Source: Pseudomonas sichuanensis (GTDB taxonomy: Bacteria > Pseudomonadota > Gammaproteobacteria > Pseudomonadales > Pseudomonadaceae). From it: a stretch of 64,000 nucleotides of DNA. The stretch is taken from assembly GCF_003231305.1 (NCBI RefSeq), contig NZ_QKVM01000021.1, positions 1 to 64,000 on the forward strand, read 5' to 3'. This document shows positions 17,944 to 29,149 of the stretch, in pieces. A program made the translations under genes and the position numbers. A model generated the notes under the pieces. It saw nothing but the letters and a program-made list of their open reading frames with translations. It was not told the DNA's origin and ran no database searches. Numbering within the stretch: the first letter of the stretch is position 1; each line of letters starts with the position of its first letter.

Positions 17944-19851
17944 TCAGGCCGACAGCTCGACCAGCAGCTTGTTGAGGCGGCGGACATAAGCCGCCGGGTC
18001 CTTCAGGCTGTCACCGGCCGCCAGTGCCGCCTGGTCGAACAGGATGTGCGACAGCTCGGCGAAGCGGTCTTCGCTCTGCTCGCCATCGAGCTTCTCGATC
18101 AGCGGGTGGCTTGGGTTGAATTCGAAGATCGGCTTGGAATCCGGCACCTTCTGCCCGCTGGCCTCGAGGATCTGGCGCATCTGCAGGCCCAGGTCCTGCT
18201 CGCCGATGGCAAGGATTGCCGGCGAGTCGGTCAGGCGGTGCGAAACGCGCACTTCGGCAACGCTGTCACCCAGCGCGCCCTTGAGGCGCTCGACCAGGCC
18301 TTCCTTGTCCTTGGCCACTTCTTCCTGGGCTTTCTTGTCCTCTTCGGAGTCCAGCTTGCCCAGGTCCAGGTCGCCACGGGCGACATCAACGAAGGCCTTG
18401 CCATCGAACTCGCTGAGGTAGCTCATCAGCCACTCGTCGATACGGTCGGTGAGCAGCAGCACTTCGATGCCTTTCTTGCGGAAGACCTCCAGGTGCGGGC
18501 TGTTCTTGACCTGGGCATGGGACTCGCCGGTGAGGAAGTAGATCTTGTCCTGGCCTTCCTTGGCGCGAGCCAGGTAGTCAGCCAGGGCGACGCTCTGCTC
18601 GCCACTGTCATCGTGGGTCGAGGCAAAGCGCAGCAGGCCGGCGATCTTCTCTTTGTTGGCGAAGTCTTCGGCCGGGCCTTCCTTCAGCACCTGGCCGAAG
18701 TTCTTCCAGAAGCCCTTGTACTGCTCGGGTTCGTTCTTGGCCAGCTTCTCCAGCATGTCCAGCACGCGCTTGGTCAGCGCGGTCTTCATCGAATCGATGA
18801 TCGGATCCTTCTGCAGGATCTCGCGGGAGACGTTCAGCGACAGGTCGTTGGAATCGACCACGCCTTTGATGAACCGCAGGTACAGCGGTAGGAACGATTC
18901 GGCCTGGTCCATGATGAACACGCGCTGCACGTACAGTTTCAGGCCGCGTGGCGCTTCGCGCTGGTACAGGTCGAACGGTGCGCGGGCCGGTACGTACAGC
19001 AGCGAGCTGTACTCGAGCTTGCCTTCGACCTTGTTGTGGCTCCAGGCCAGCGGGTTCTCGAAGTCATGGCCGATGTGCTTGTAGAACTCCTGGTATTCCT
19101 CGTCCTTCACCTCGGTGCGCGAACGGGTCCACAGGGCGCTGGCGCGGTTGACGGTTTCCCATTCCTGCGCCGGTTGCTCTTCACCCTCGGCGGCTTCGGC
19201 CTGCTCCTTGGGCAGCTCGATCGGCAAGGCGATATGGTCGGAGTACTTCTTGACGATGTTGCGCAGGCGCCAGCCATCGGCGAACTCTTCTTCACCGCTT
19301 TTCAGGTGCAGGACGATGCGGGTGCCGCGCTGCGGCTTGTCGACAGTGGCAACTTCGAACTCACCCTCGCCCTTGGACGACCAGTGCACGCCTTCGGCGG
19401 CCGGCAGGCCGGCGCGGCGGCTGAACACGTCGACCTTGTCGGCGACGATGAATGCCGAGTAGAAGCCCACGCCGAACTGGCCGATCAGGTGCGAATCTTT
19501 CTTCTGGTCACCGGTGAGGTTCTTCATGAAGTCGGCGGTGCCGGACTTGGCAATGGTACCCAGGTGCGCGATGACGTCTTCGCGGCTCATGCCGATACCG
19601 TTGTCCTCGAGGGTCACGGTGTTGGCGGCCTTGTCGAAGCTCACGCGGATCTTCAGGTCGGCGTCGCCCTCGAGCAGATCAGGCTTGGCCAGGGCCTCGA
19701 AGCGCAGCTTGTCGGCAGCGTCGGAGGCGTTGGAAATCAGCTCGCGGAGGAAGATTTCCTTGTTCGAATACAGGGAATGAATCATGAGGTGCAGCAGTTG
19801 CTTGACCTCGGTCTGGAAGCCCAGGGTTTCTTTTTGAGTCTCCACACTCAT
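17944..19851 (-). CDS. htpG: molecular chaperone HtpG (bacterial Hsp90)
   Basis: A 635-aa cytoplasmic ATP-dependent chaperone matching the family length. The N-terminal GHKL ATPase domain shows [26 protein letters not shown] and [11 protein letters not shown]; the middle client-binding domain and C-terminal dimerisation domain follow in normal order. The ATG at 19851 ([12 protein letters not shown]) begins the family alignment; 19 further upstream codons in the frame are not conserved. Monocistronic: a terminator follows and the next gene lies more than 100 bases upstream. Heat-shock control is usual for htpG, but I did not identify a sigma-32 promoter with confidence. Confidence 0.97.
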   Translation of the reverse strand: MSVETQKETLGFQTEVKQLLHLMIHSLYSNKEIFLRELISNASDAADKLRFEALAKPDLLEGDADLKIRVSFDKAANTVTLEDNGIGMSREDVIAHLGTIAKSGTADFMKNLTGDQKKDSHLIGQFGVGFYSAFIVADKVDVFSRRAGLPAAEGVHWSSKGEGEFEVATVDKPQRGTRIVLHLKSGEEEFADGWRLRNIVKKYSDHIALPIELPKEQAEAAEGEEQPAQEWETVNRASALWTRSRTEVKDEEYQEFYKHIGHDFENPLAWSHNKVEGKLEYSSLLYVPARAPFDLYQREAPRGLKLYVQRVFIMDQAESFLPLYLRFIKGVVDSNDLSLNVSREILQKDPIIDSMKTALTKRVLDMLEKLAKNEPEQYKGFWKNFGQVLKEGPAEDFANKEKIAGLLRFASTHDDSGEQSVALADYLARAKEGQDKIYFLTGESHAQVKNSPHLEVFRKKGIEVLLLTDRIDEWLMSYLSEFDGKAFVDVARGDLDLGKLDSEEDKKAQEEVAKDKEGLVERLKGALGDSVAEVRVSHRLTDSPAILAIGEQDLGLQMRQILEASGQKVPDSKPIFEFNPSHPLIEKLDGEQSEDRFAELSHILFDQAALAAGDSLKDPAAYVRRLNKLLVELSA

Positions 19852-19958
19852 CGTCTTCAAACTCCAATCTGTTGGTAGGTGACGCCTGGCGACCCCGTGG
19901 GCCTGCATTTTTTGGCGGATGTTCAGCAGATGGGGGCTTGCCCGTCCATTTCAAGGGG

Positions 19959-20417
19959 CTATTCGAGCGGTTTCTCGGGTTCGATCTTGAAGTGCGCACG
20001 GGCGGTGGCGATGGGCGTGTCGCGGTCGGCCTGCCAGGCGGTGATGGCGACGTTGGTCACACGCCGGCCCTGGCGCCACAGCTGGCACTGGGCGAAGGTG
20101 TCGCGGTAGTGGCCGGCACGCAGGTAGTCGATGGAAAAATCGATGATTTTCGGAATGCTCGCGCTTTCGCTGTAGATCAGCAAGTACAGCGCCGCAGACA
20201 GCTCCATGAAACCGGCGATGACGCCGCCATGGATGGCCGGCAGCAACGGGTTGCCGATGTTGTTCTCGCAGGCCGGCAGGCGGAACAACAGGTCGTCGCC
20301 CTGGCGCTCGCATTCGATGCCGATGAGCCCGGCGTAGGGAATCAGCGCCAGCAACGGGCGGTAATCGCCGCGGGCGTGGGCTTCGTTCAACTGCTGGCGA
20401 GTGCCTGCGGGGATCAT
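19959..20417 (-). CDS. hotdog-fold thioesterase (PaaI/YiiD-like), second of a pair
   Basis: A 152-aa hotdog thioesterase. The active-site helix region is NPLLPAIHGGVIAGFME, in which HGG and the downstream acidic residue mark the PaaI-like group, followed by IDYLRAGHYRDTFAQ. It presumably hydrolyses an acyl-CoA; the acyl group is unknown. The ATG at 20417 overlaps the stop of the neighbouring thioesterase by four bases (ATGA), so the two are translated together and may act as a heterodimer. Only the first 258 bases of the longer frame upstream are shadow. Confidence 0.82.
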   Translation of the reverse strand: MIPAGTRQQLNEAHARGDYRPLLALIPYAGLIGIECERQGDDLLFRLPACENNIGNPLLPAIHGGVIAGFMELSAALYLLIYSESASIPKIIDFSIDYLRAGHYRDTFAQCQLWRQGRRVTNVAITAWQADRDTPIATARAHFKIEPEKPLE

Positions 20418-20890
20418 TGGCGTGGCTCCTTGAGGCTGTTGCCGAAGCGGATGCCGCCCTTGATGTCCTGGCCCAGACGCATGAAGGTGCCGACCACCTG
20501 GCAGATCGGCTGCGACGGGTCGTCCTGGTAGGCACTGCCACGGGTAAAGATCACGTCGCGGGTGACTCGGTAGCACTGGGCATGGCCATAGATGTCCTTG
20601 CCGGCTTCGGCCGGGTGCATGTAGTCGATGCGCAGGTCCAACGTCGGGCACACCTCGAAACGCGGCAGCGCGCACAAAGTCGCCATGCCGCAGGTGGTGT
20701 CCATCAGTGTGGTCAGCGCACCGCCATGCACCGCGCCGTTCTGCGGGTTGCCGACAATTGCCGGCGACCAGGGCAGCACCAGGGTCATGCCTTGGGCATC
20801 AGCATGCTGCACGCGCATCTGCAATAACTGGCAGTGTTTCAAGGCCGAGAGAAATCGCTCGGCCATGGCCATCAATGGCGTTTCGTTCAT
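20414..20890 (-). CDS. hotdog-fold PaaI-family thioesterase, first of a pair
   Basis: A 158-aa PaaI-type thioesterase with NGAVHGGALTTLMDTTCG as the active-site segment (HGG and the catalytic Asp) and LDLRIDYMHPAEAG as the second conserved strand. I chose the ATG at 20890, preceded by a GAGGG site, rather than the one five codons earlier, which has none. The downstream paralogue overlaps it. The two proteins are clearly related but diverged, as in heteromeric hotdog pairs. Cytoplasmic; substrate unknown. Confidence 0.83.
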   Translation of the reverse strand: MNETPLMAMAERFLSALKHCQLLQMRVQHADAQGMTLVLPWSPAIVGNPQNGAVHGGALTTLMDTTCGMATLCALPRFEVCPTLDLRIDYMHPAEAGKDIYGHAQCYRVTRDVIFTRGSAYQDDPSQPICQVVGTFMRLGQDIKGGIRFGNSLKEPRQ

Positions 20891-21026
20891 ACACCCTCGC
20901 TGCATAAAATCAGTGAAAAGTCTATATAGGCCAGGCAGTTATATATCTTTAACATTCGTGGAACTTATCCGCCCGCGGTGAACTCTTAGGAACAAGTAAA
21001 GTTATTCCACCCAGGAGAGACACCCC

Positions 21027-21299
21027 ATGCGTAAACCTTTTGCTTTTGCTCTGATGCTGGCCGCTGCCATGGGCCTGGCTGCTTGCGATAAAGCGAGCGA
21101 AGACAAAGCCCAGGACGCACAGCAACACGCCGAGCAAGCCCAAGAAAAGATGGGCGAAGCTCAGGATAAGATGAACGAAGCCGCCAAGGAAAACGCCGAA
21201 GCCGCCAAAGATCAGGCCGAAGCGCAAGAGAAAGCCGCCGAAGAAGCTGCCCCGGCTACTCCGGCCGCCCCAGCGCCGAGCGAGCCTGCCAAGCAGTAA
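21027..21299 (+). CDS. small Ala/Glu-rich lipoprotein
   Basis: A 90-aa lipoprotein: signal peptide of 19 residues with lipobox LAAC (acylated Cys20), then a highly charged Glu/Lys/Gln/Ala helix of about 50 residues, and an Ala/Pro tail. The helix has coiled-coil heptads, resembling the small Lpp-like or stress lipoproteins of pseudomonads, though I cannot name it. An AGGAGA ribosome site precedes the ATG and a strong terminator follows 11 bases after the stop. It is a single-gene transcript, and the strong signals suggest high expression. Confidence 0.85.
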   Translation: MRKPFAFALMLAAAMGLAACDKASEDKAQDAQQHAEQAQEKMGEAQDKMNEAAKENAEAAKDQAEAQEKAAEEAAPATPAAPAPSEPAKQ

Positions 21300-21310
21300 T
21301 TGGCCAATAC

Positions 21311-21339
21311 AAAAAAACCCGACAATGTCGGGTTTTTTT
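21311..21339. terminator. bidirectional terminator after the small lipoprotein gene
   Basis: AAAAAAACCCGAC and GTCGGGTTTTTTT flank a three-base AAT loop. The symmetrical A- and T-tracts let it stop both the lipoprotein gene and the convergent DUF599 gene. Confidence 0.92.
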
Positions 21340-21365
21340 GTGCCTGTTGTTTTAGATGAAACGCT

Positions 21366-22115
21366 TCAGTCGATGCTTACCGAAGTTTCCTTGCCCGCCT
21401 CTGCCGCTGAACTTTGAGTGGGTGTGAACACCATCACTTCAAGCACATGGGAGTGAAACTCGCGGCGGTACAGAATGAACACCACCCCCACACTCATGAC
21501 CATGAACAGCCACGGGCTGATGAACCAGCTCAACATGGCCATGCCGAAGTAGTACGAACGCAGGCCGAGGTTGAACTGGTTGGCCGCCAGGGATAACACC
21601 CGCGCCGCTCGCGACGCGAAGGCATTGCGCTCCAGTTCACTTACCTGGCGCTCGCCGATCATCGGTGCCGAACCCACCAGCACCGCAGCGAAGTTGTACT
21701 GGCGCATGCACCAGCTGAAGGTGAAGAAGGCGTAGACGAACACCATCGCCAGGCACAACAGCTTGATCTCCGACATCCCCTGGGAAGCCTGCTGCACCAG
21801 CGGCAGGTCGGCCAACAACGACAGCGCCCGGTCCGAGGCGCCGAGCACGGTGAGGATGCCGGCGAGAATGATCAGGGTGCTGGAAGCAAAGAACGACGCA
21901 TTGCGCTCCAGGTTGCCAATCACGCTGGCGTCGGCGATGCGGTTGTCGCGCAACAGCATGCGGCGCATCCAGTCTTCGCGGTACAGGTGCAGCACACTGG
22001 CCAGGCATGCCGTGTCGCGGCCTTTCCATAACGCATAGCGGGTGTAACCGCCCCAGCAGATGGCGAACCAGCATACGGCCAGCAGGTTGCCGAGGTTGTT
22101 TTGGATGAAGCTCAT
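21366..22115 (-). CDS. DUF599 domain-containing membrane protein
   Basis: A 249-aa inner-membrane protein of the DUF599 family. Hydrophobic segments lie at about residues 8-25, 70-92, 112-135 and 185-225. The conserved REDWMRRMLLRDNRIADA and NLERNASFFASS segments are typical. Function unknown. It is followed by the bidirectional terminator and preceded by a REP palindrome pair. The C-terminal 30 residues are hydrophilic. Confidence 0.88.
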   Translation of the reverse strand: MSFIQNNLGNLLAVCWFAICWGGYTRYALWKGRDTACLASVLHLYREDWMRRMLLRDNRIADASVIGNLERNASFFASSTLIILAGILTVLGASDRALSLLADLPLVQQASQGMSEIKLLCLAMVFVYAFFTFSWCMRQYNFAAVLVGSAPMIGERQVSELERNAFASRAARVLSLAANQFNLGLRSYYFGMAMLSWFISPWLFMVMSVGVVFILYRREFHSHVLEVMVFTPTQSSAAEAGKETSVSID

Positions 22116-22191
22116 GCAGATACCCGCACAGAAAAGAGGTAGACCGGCTTTCGACGCTGGGATTCGCTAAAAGGCACGCGGCAGGCAAAAA

Positions 22192-22261
22192 ATCGCGGGG
22201 CAAGCCCGCTCCCACGCTGCGGGACTGTGACGCAAGCGTGGGAGCGGGCTTGCCCCGCGAT
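22192..22261. repeat. REP palindrome pair upstream of the DUF599 gene
   Basis: Two perfect 27-base arms (22192-22218 and 22235-22261) carry the REP core CGGGGCAAGCCCGCTCCCAC and its complement, separated by 16 bases. The core differs from the pirin-side pair (GGCAAG in place of GTAAAC), so it is a second REP subtype. Confidence 0.88.
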
Positions 22262-22278
22262 GGCTTAGGAACAGGCAA

Positions 22279-22316
22279 TAAAAAACCCCGCGCCTTCACA
22301 GGCAGCGGGGTTTTCG
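22279..22316 (-). terminator. intrinsic terminator of brnQ
   Basis: On the minus strand CCCCGC and GCGGGG enclose a 13-base loop, followed by TTTTTTATT. It lies about 65 bases past the brnQ stop codon. Confidence 0.8.
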
Positions 22317-22381
22317 GTTTTCACCTGCGACTGGCACCCTGTTGGCTTGTGGCCGGTGCCAGCCCCTCAGGCTTCAACGCA

Positions 22382-23695
22382 TCAGGCCAGCACTTCGCGC
22401 GGCTTGCCGAGCATGCGGTCACAGGCCACGGCAACGCCGAGGGTGATCACCGAAGGCACCAGCCAGGCCAGGCCCTGCTCGCTCAACGGCAGGTGGGCCA
22501 TGGCGTCCGGCAGCATGTGCGCGAGGCTGCTGCCCTTGATCGCATCGACCATGCCGAACAGCAGCGACACCAGCATCACCGGTGCCAGGATACGTACCGG
22601 CGAGTTCCACAGCTCTTTGACGAAGCTCAGGCCCACCACCACGATGCACGGCGGGTAGATCGCGGTGAGTACCGGGATCGAGAACATGATCAGCTTGGTC
22701 AGGCCGAGGTTGGAGATCAGCAGCGAGAAGCCCGCCAGGATCACCACCAGGGCACGGTACGACAGCGGCAGGATCTGGCTGAAGTACTCGGCGCAGGCGC
22801 AGGTCAGGCCAACCGCGGTCACCAGGCAGGCCAGGGCGATCAGCACGGCGAGGAAGCCGCTGCCCAGGGAGCCGAAGGTGTGCTGCACATAGGCATGCAG
22901 AACGGCCGCACCGTTGGTGGCGTCGGCGGCGATGTCATGGCTGCCCGCGCCCAGGCGGAACAGGCTGATGTACACCAGCGCCAGGCCCACACCGGCGATC
23001 AGGCCGGCGATGATGGCGTAGCGGGTGATCAGCTTCGGCGAGTCCACGCCGCGCGAACGGATGGCGTTGACGATGACGATGCCGAAGACCAGCGCACCGA
23101 GGGTGTCCATGGTCAGGTAGCCGTTGATGAAGCCCTGGGAAAACGGCGCGGCAACGTATTGCGGCTGCGCTTCACCGATGGTGCCCGCCGGCAGCATGAA
23201 CGCGGCAATGCCGAGGGCGGCCAGGGCGATGATCTTCAGCGGGGCGAGGAAGCGGCCGACGGTATCGAGCAGCTTGCCCGGATACATCGACACAGCCAGC
23301 ACCACGAGGAAGTACACCAGGCTGTAGATGAACAACGCCAGCGGGCTTTCACCGGTCAGCGGGGCCACGCCCACCTCGAACGAGACGGTCGCGGTACGCG
23401 GGGTGGCGAACAGCGGGCCGACCGAGAGGTAGCACACGGCCGCCAGCAGGCCACCGAAGAACTTGCCGATCGGGCTGCTCAGGGCGTCCATGCCGCCACC
23501 GACCTTGGCCAGGGCGACCACGGTGATGACCGGCAGGCCAACCGCGGTGACGAGGAAGCCCAGTGCCGCCATCCACACGTGTGGACCGGACTGCAAGCCA
23601 ACGATGGGCGGGAAGATGATATTGCCGGCGCCAACAAAAAGCGCAAACGTCATAAAGCCAAGCGCCAGGATATCCTGGCCTTTTAACACTTTCAT
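22382..23695 (-). CDS. brnQ: branched-chain amino acid transport system II carrier protein BrnQ
   Basis: A 437-aa cation-coupled symporter for leucine, isoleucine and valine. Twelve hydrophobic helices cover the length, and the N-terminal [20 protein letters not shown] is the family hallmark. The start at 23695 ([10 protein letters not shown]) fits the family. It is alone: the terminator lies downstream, and about 440 bases without a gene lie upstream, which would hold its promoter. Confidence 0.95.
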   Translation of the reverse strand: MKVLKGQDILALGFMTFALFVGAGNIIFPPIVGLQSGPHVWMAALGFLVTAVGLPVITVVALAKVGGGMDALSSPIGKFFGGLLAAVCYLSVGPLFATPRTATVSFEVGVAPLTGESPLALFIYSLVYFLVVLAVSMYPGKLLDTVGRFLAPLKIIALAALGIAAFMLPAGTIGEAQPQYVAAPFSQGFINGYLTMDTLGALVFGIVIVNAIRSRGVDSPKLITRYAIIAGLIAGVGLALVYISLFRLGAGSHDIAADATNGAAVLHAYVQHTFGSLGSGFLAVLIALACLVTAVGLTCACAEYFSQILPLSYRALVVILAGFSLLISNLGLTKLIMFSIPVLTAIYPPCIVVVGLSFVKELWNSPVRILAPVMLVSLLFGMVDAIKGSSLAHMLPDAMAHLPLSEQGLAWLVPSVITLGVAVACDRMLGKPREVLA

Positions 23696-24081
23696 TTAAG
23701 GTAGTACCACACTGCTGAAATCGGGGTTCGTGAGGGAATTTCCCCATGAATGAGGGAAATGTTGCCCGGCTTGATGAGCCAGACCCGTTTAGCGTGTCGT
23801 TCCCTTTTGGGGCACGGGCACAGAGTGAACGCGTAGGGTAACCGTTTTACCCACTAAACGCACTGCAACGGTGCTGCTTGTCCGATGTGCGTATGTGTTT
23901 GTCGTCTGGATGACTCTGTGCCGGCAGAAATTGTGTCAGGCATCCAGTGCGCTGTCTGTGCGGAAAAACTTATCAAATCGATCGAGCGTCGCGATCAGCG
24001 CAATCAGCACCGCCTTGGTCATGACTACAAAACGACCAGAGGGTCTTCAGGATGCCGTGGAAACACCCCACCCAGAAACGA
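23696..24081. other. gene-free region between brnQ and the sucD terminator
   Basis: About 390 bases upstream of brnQ. I see no convincing ORF, RNA gene or repeat. It contains short mirror-like stretches (GGTAACCGTTTTACCCAC near 23838) but no long inverted repeat. It should hold the brnQ promoter; no clear -10/-35 pair was recognised. Confidence 0.45.
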
Positions 24082-24107
24082 CAAAGGCCACCCGAAGGTG
24101 GCCTTTG
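24082..24107 (-). terminator. terminator of the sdh-suc gene block, after sucD
   Basis: A perfect 11-base-pair stem (CAAAGGCCACC with its complement) around a four-base loop, 27 bases past the sucD stop. The T-tract is short (TTTG), so termination may be partial or may mainly protect the mRNA 3' end. Confidence 0.75.
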
Positions 24108-24133
24108 TGCGCGTGGGGGGTACTACGTGTTAC

Positions 24134-25018
24134 TTACTTCTTGGCTTCCCAGCCAGTCAGCTCGGCCAGGGCCTTGCCGATGTCAGCCAGGGAACGCACG
24201 GTTTTCACACCAGCGTCCTGCAGCGCGGCGAACTTCTCGTCCGCAGTGCCCTTGCCGCCGGAAATGATGGCGCCAGCGTGGCCCATGCGCTTGCCCGCAG
24301 GAGCGGTCACACCAGCGATGTAGGAAACCACTGGCTTGGTCACGTGGGCCTTGATGTAGGCCGCGGCTTCTTCTTCAGCCGAACCGCCGATCTCACCGAT
24401 CATGACGATCGCTTCGGTCTTCGGGTCTTCCTGGAACAGCTTCAGGATGTCGATGAAGTTGGAGCCTGGGATCGGGTCACCGCCGATGCCGACGCAGGTC
24501 GACTGGCCGAAACCGGCGTCGGTGGTCTGCTTGACAGCTTCGTAGGTCAGGGTGCCGGAACGCGACACGATACCGACCTTGCCTGGCAGGTGGATGTGGC
24601 CTGGCATGATGCCGATCTTGCACTCGCCCGGGGTGATGACACCTGGGCAGTTAGGGCCGATCAGGGTAACGCCCAGCTCGTCGCACTTGACCTTGGCGTC
24701 CAGCATGTCGAGGGTAGGGATACCCTCGGTGATGCAGACGATCAGCTTGATGCCACCGAAGGCGGCTTCCAGGATCGAGTCTTTGCAGAACGGAGCCGGA
24801 ACGTAGATCACCGAAGCGTCAGCGCCGGTCGCTTGCACGGCTTCCTTGACGGTGTTGAACACCGGCAGGCCCAGGTGGGTGGTGCCACCCTTGCCTGGGG
24901 TGACGCCGCCGACCATCTTGGTGCCGTAGGCGATGGCTTGTTCGGAGTGGAAAGTACCCTGCGAGCCGGTGAAGCCCTGGCAGATGACTTTGGTGTCTTT
25001 ATTGATCAGGACGCTCAT
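24134..25018 (-). CDS. sucD: succinyl-CoA synthetase alpha subunit
   Basis: A 294-aa subunit that, with SucC, converts succinyl-CoA, ADP (or GDP) and phosphate to succinate, CoA and ATP. The N-terminal Rossmann-like CoA-binding domain includes [20 protein letters not shown], and the phosphohistidine is in [14 protein letters not shown] (His near residue 247). The ATG shares one base with the sucC stop codon (TAATG), ensuring stoichiometric translation. It is the last gene of the TCA block. Confidence 0.97.
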   Translation of the reverse strand: MSVLINKDTKVICQGFTGSQGTFHSEQAIAYGTKMVGGVTPGKGGTTHLGLPVFNTVKEAVQATGADASVIYVPAPFCKDSILEAAFGGIKLIVCITEGIPTLDMLDAKVKCDELGVTLIGPNCPGVITPGECKIGIMPGHIHLPGKVGIVSRSGTLTYEAVKQTTDAGFGQSTCVGIGGDPIPGSNFIDILKLFQEDPKTEAIVMIGEIGGSAEEEAAAYIKAHVTKPVVSYIAGVTAPAGKRMGHAGAIISGGKGTADEKFAALQDAGVKTVRSLADIGKALAELTGWEAKK

Positions 25019-26184
25019 TACTTGCCCTCCGCAGCTTTTACAACTTGTTGAGCAGCGTCGGTCAGGCTGGTTGCCGCAATGATGTTCAAACCGCTTTCTG
25101 CCAGTACTTTAGCGCCCAGTTCAGCGTTGTTGCCTTCGAGGCGAACGACGACCGGAACTTTAACGCCGACTTCTTTCACTGCACCGATGATGCCTTCGGC
25201 AATCATGTCGCAGCGAACGATGCCGCCGAAGATGTTGACCAGAACGGCCGCGACATTGCTGTCGGACAGAATGATCTTGAACGCTTCGGTAACGCGCTCT
25301 TTGGTGGCACCGCCGCCAACGTCGAGGAAGTTGGCTGGTTTGCCGCCGTGCAGGTTGACGATGTCCATGGTACCCATGGCCAGGCCGGCACCGTTGACCA
25401 TGCAGCCGATGTTGCCTTCCAGCGCGACGTAGTTCAGCTCGAAGCTGGCTGCGTGGGCTTCACGAGGATCGTCCTGGGACGGGTCGTGGAAGGTTTTCAG
25501 CTTAGGCTGACGGTACATGGCGTTTGCGTCGATATTGATCTTCGCATCCAGGCAGTGCAGGTCGCCGTCGGCCTTGATGACCAGCGGGTTGACTTCCAGC
25601 AGGGCCAGGTCGTGTTCTTTGAACAGCTTGGCCAGGCCTACGAAAATCTTGGCGAACTGTGCAACTTGCTTGCCTTCCAGACCCAGCTGGAATGCCAGTT
25701 CACGACCCTGGAACGGCTGAGCGCCGACCAGCGGATCGATAGTCGCCTTGATGATCTTCTCAGGAGTTTCGTGAGCGACCTTCTCGATGTCCACGCCACC
25801 TTCGGTGGAAGCCATGAACACGATGCGGCGGCTCGAGCGATCGACTACAGCGCCCAGGTACAGCTCTTTGGCGATGTCAGTGCAGGATTCGACCAGGATC
25901 TTGGTCACTGGCTGACCGTTGGCGTCGGTCTGGTAGGTCACCAGACGCTTGCCCAGCCACTGGGCAGCGAACGCCTTGGCGTCTTCCTTGCTGCGAACCA
26001 GCTTGACGCCGCCCGCTTTACCGCGACCACCCGCGTGAACCTGAGCTTTGACAACCCACTCGGAACCGCCGATCTTGTCGCAGGCTTCTGCTGCAGCTTC
26101 AGGGGTGTCGACTGCGAAACCCTTGGAAACTGGCAGGCCGTATTCAGCGAACAGCTGCTTACCCTGATACTCGTGAAGATTCAT
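25018..26184 (-). CDS. sucC: succinyl-CoA synthetase beta subunit
   Basis: A 388-aa ATP-grasp subunit that binds nucleotide and succinate. The start [19 protein letters not shown] is diagnostic; [18 protein letters not shown] is the nucleotide-binding region and [16 protein letters not shown] [16 protein letters not shown] the C-terminal succinate/CoA-facing segment. It lies upstream of sucD with a one-base overlap and is separated from lpdG by 172 bases containing two hairpins. Confidence 0.97.
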   Translation of the reverse strand: MNLHEYQGKQLFAEYGLPVSKGFAVDTPEAAAEACDKIGGSEWVVKAQVHAGGRGKAGGVKLVRSKEDAKAFAAQWLGKRLVTYQTDANGQPVTKILVESCTDIAKELYLGAVVDRSSRRIVFMASTEGGVDIEKVAHETPEKIIKATIDPLVGAQPFQGRELAFQLGLEGKQVAQFAKIFVGLAKLFKEHDLALLEVNPLVIKADGDLHCLDAKINIDANAMYRQPKLKTFHDPSQDDPREAHAASFELNYVALEGNIGCMVNGAGLAMGTMDIVNLHGGKPANFLDVGGGATKERVTEAFKIILSDSNVAAVLVNIFGGIVRCDMIAEGIIGAVKEVGVKVPVVVRLEGNNAELGAKVLAESGLNIIAATSLTDAAQQVVKAAEGK

Positions 26185-26307
26185 GCTTTTTACCGTCTTC
26201 GTTAGGTACTGCGCTTCGGCGCTGCGCCATTACTGGCGCCGCACCACCTGTGACCGTTGACCCCGGGTTTTCCCGTGTGATCCGGTCCGGCGGACGTTCC
26301 GCGGTGA

Positions 26308-26346
26308 GTCTTGCACGCAAGACCCACGACGGGCAGCCCGCCGTGG
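26308..26346. other. two adjacent hairpins between lpdG and sucC
   Basis: GTCTTGC and GCAAGAC with a two-base loop (26308-26323) abut CCACGACGGG and CCCGCCGTGG with a three-base loop (26324-26346), the second with one wobble pair. Neither has a T-run. They lie ten bases past the lpdG stop and are placed to stabilise the upstream message or set a lower level of sucCD. Confidence 0.55.
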
Positions 26347-26356
26347 TTTCTTATAA

Positions 26357-27885
<1,529 letters not shown>

Positions 27886-27889
27886 GCGA

Positions 27890-29107
27890 TTAGATGTCCA
27901 GCAGCAGGCGAGACGGATCTTCCAGCAGGTTCTTGATGGTTACCAGGAAGGTTACCGCTTCCTTGCCGTCGATCAGGCGGTGATCGTAGGACAGCGCCAG
28001 GTACATCATCGGGCGGATTACCACCTGGCCGTTGATGGCCATCGGACGCTGGATGATGTTGTGCATGCCGAGAATGGCAGCCTGCGGCGGGTTGACGATC
28101 GGGGTCGACATCATCGAGCCGAAGGTACCACCGTTGGTGATGGTGAAGGTACCGCCGGTCATCTCTTCGATCGACAGTTTGCCGTCACGGGCTTTCTTGC
28201 CGAAGGTGGCGATGCCGTTCTCGATTTCTGCCAGGCTCATCGACTCGGCGTTACGCAGAACCGGAACCACCAGGCCGCGGTCGCTGGAGACGGCGACGCC
28301 GACGTCAGCAAAGCCGTGGTAGACGATGTCGTTGCCGTCGATCGAGGCGTTGACTGCCGGGAAACGCTTCAGCGCTTCGGTAGCCGCCTTGACGAAGAAC
28401 GACATGAAGCCCAGGCGCACGCCGTTGTGGGTCTTCTCGAACAGGTCCTTGTACTTCGAACGCAGGGCCATGACTTCGGTCATGTCGACTTCGTTGAAGG
28501 TGGTCAGCATGGCCATGTTCGACTGGGCTTCGACCAGACGCTCGGCGATCTTGGCGCGCAGGCGGGTCATCGGCACGCGCTTCTCGGTGCGGTCGCCAGC
28601 GGCAACCACAACAGCGGCGGCAGCGGCAGCAGGCTTGACAGCCGGAGCGGCGGCAGGAGCCGACTTCTTGTTGGCAACGGCTGCAACCACGTCTTCCTTG
28701 GTGATGCGACCGCCTTTGCCGGTGCCGGCAACGCCAGCCAGGTCAATGCCGTTCTCTTCAGCCAGCTTGCGCGCGGCTGGAGCAGCGACCGGGTCGTCTT
28801 CGCCAGCGTCGGCGGCAGCGGCAGCCGGGGCAGCAGCCGGGGCGGCGGCAGGCGCAGCGGCAGCAGCGCCGCCTTCAACGATCGAACCCAGCACTTCGTC
28901 GGACAGGACGGTGTCGCCCTCGCCCTTGACGATGGCGCCCAGCACGCCGTCGGCGGTGGCCAGCACTTCCAGGACGACCTTGTCGGTCTCGATGTCGACG
29001 ATCAGCTCGTCACGCTTGACGGCGTCGCCCGGCTGCTTGTGCCAGGTGGCAACGGTGCCATCGGCAACCGATTCCGGGAAGGTTGGGGCTTTGATCTCGA
29101 TAGCCAT
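27890..29107 (-). CDS. sucB: 2-oxoglutarate dehydrogenase E2 (dihydrolipoyl succinyltransferase)
   Basis: A 405-aa E2 core subunit. The N-terminal lipoyl domain has the lipoylated Lys in [11 protein letters not shown] (near residue 43). Two Ala/Pro-rich flexible linkers flank a short E3/E1-binding domain ([19 protein letters not shown], about 112-145). The catalytic domain ends with [12 protein letters not shown], the HxxxDG active-site motif. It transfers succinyl from lipoamide to CoA. It is located 42 bases after sucA. Confidence 0.97.
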
Positions 29108-29149
29108 TATCTGTGTTTCCTTAAATTCGGTTTCAGGTGCGCGAAGGCG

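Noticed and set aside
22238..23686. A 482-aa open frame antisense to brnQ
   Set aside because: The translation is charged and repetitive, while the brnQ reading is a clean twelve-helix transporter.
23827..23875. Short mirror-like stretch upstream of brnQ as a possible riboswitch or leader
   Set aside because: No stable stem, terminator or leader peptide could be built from it.
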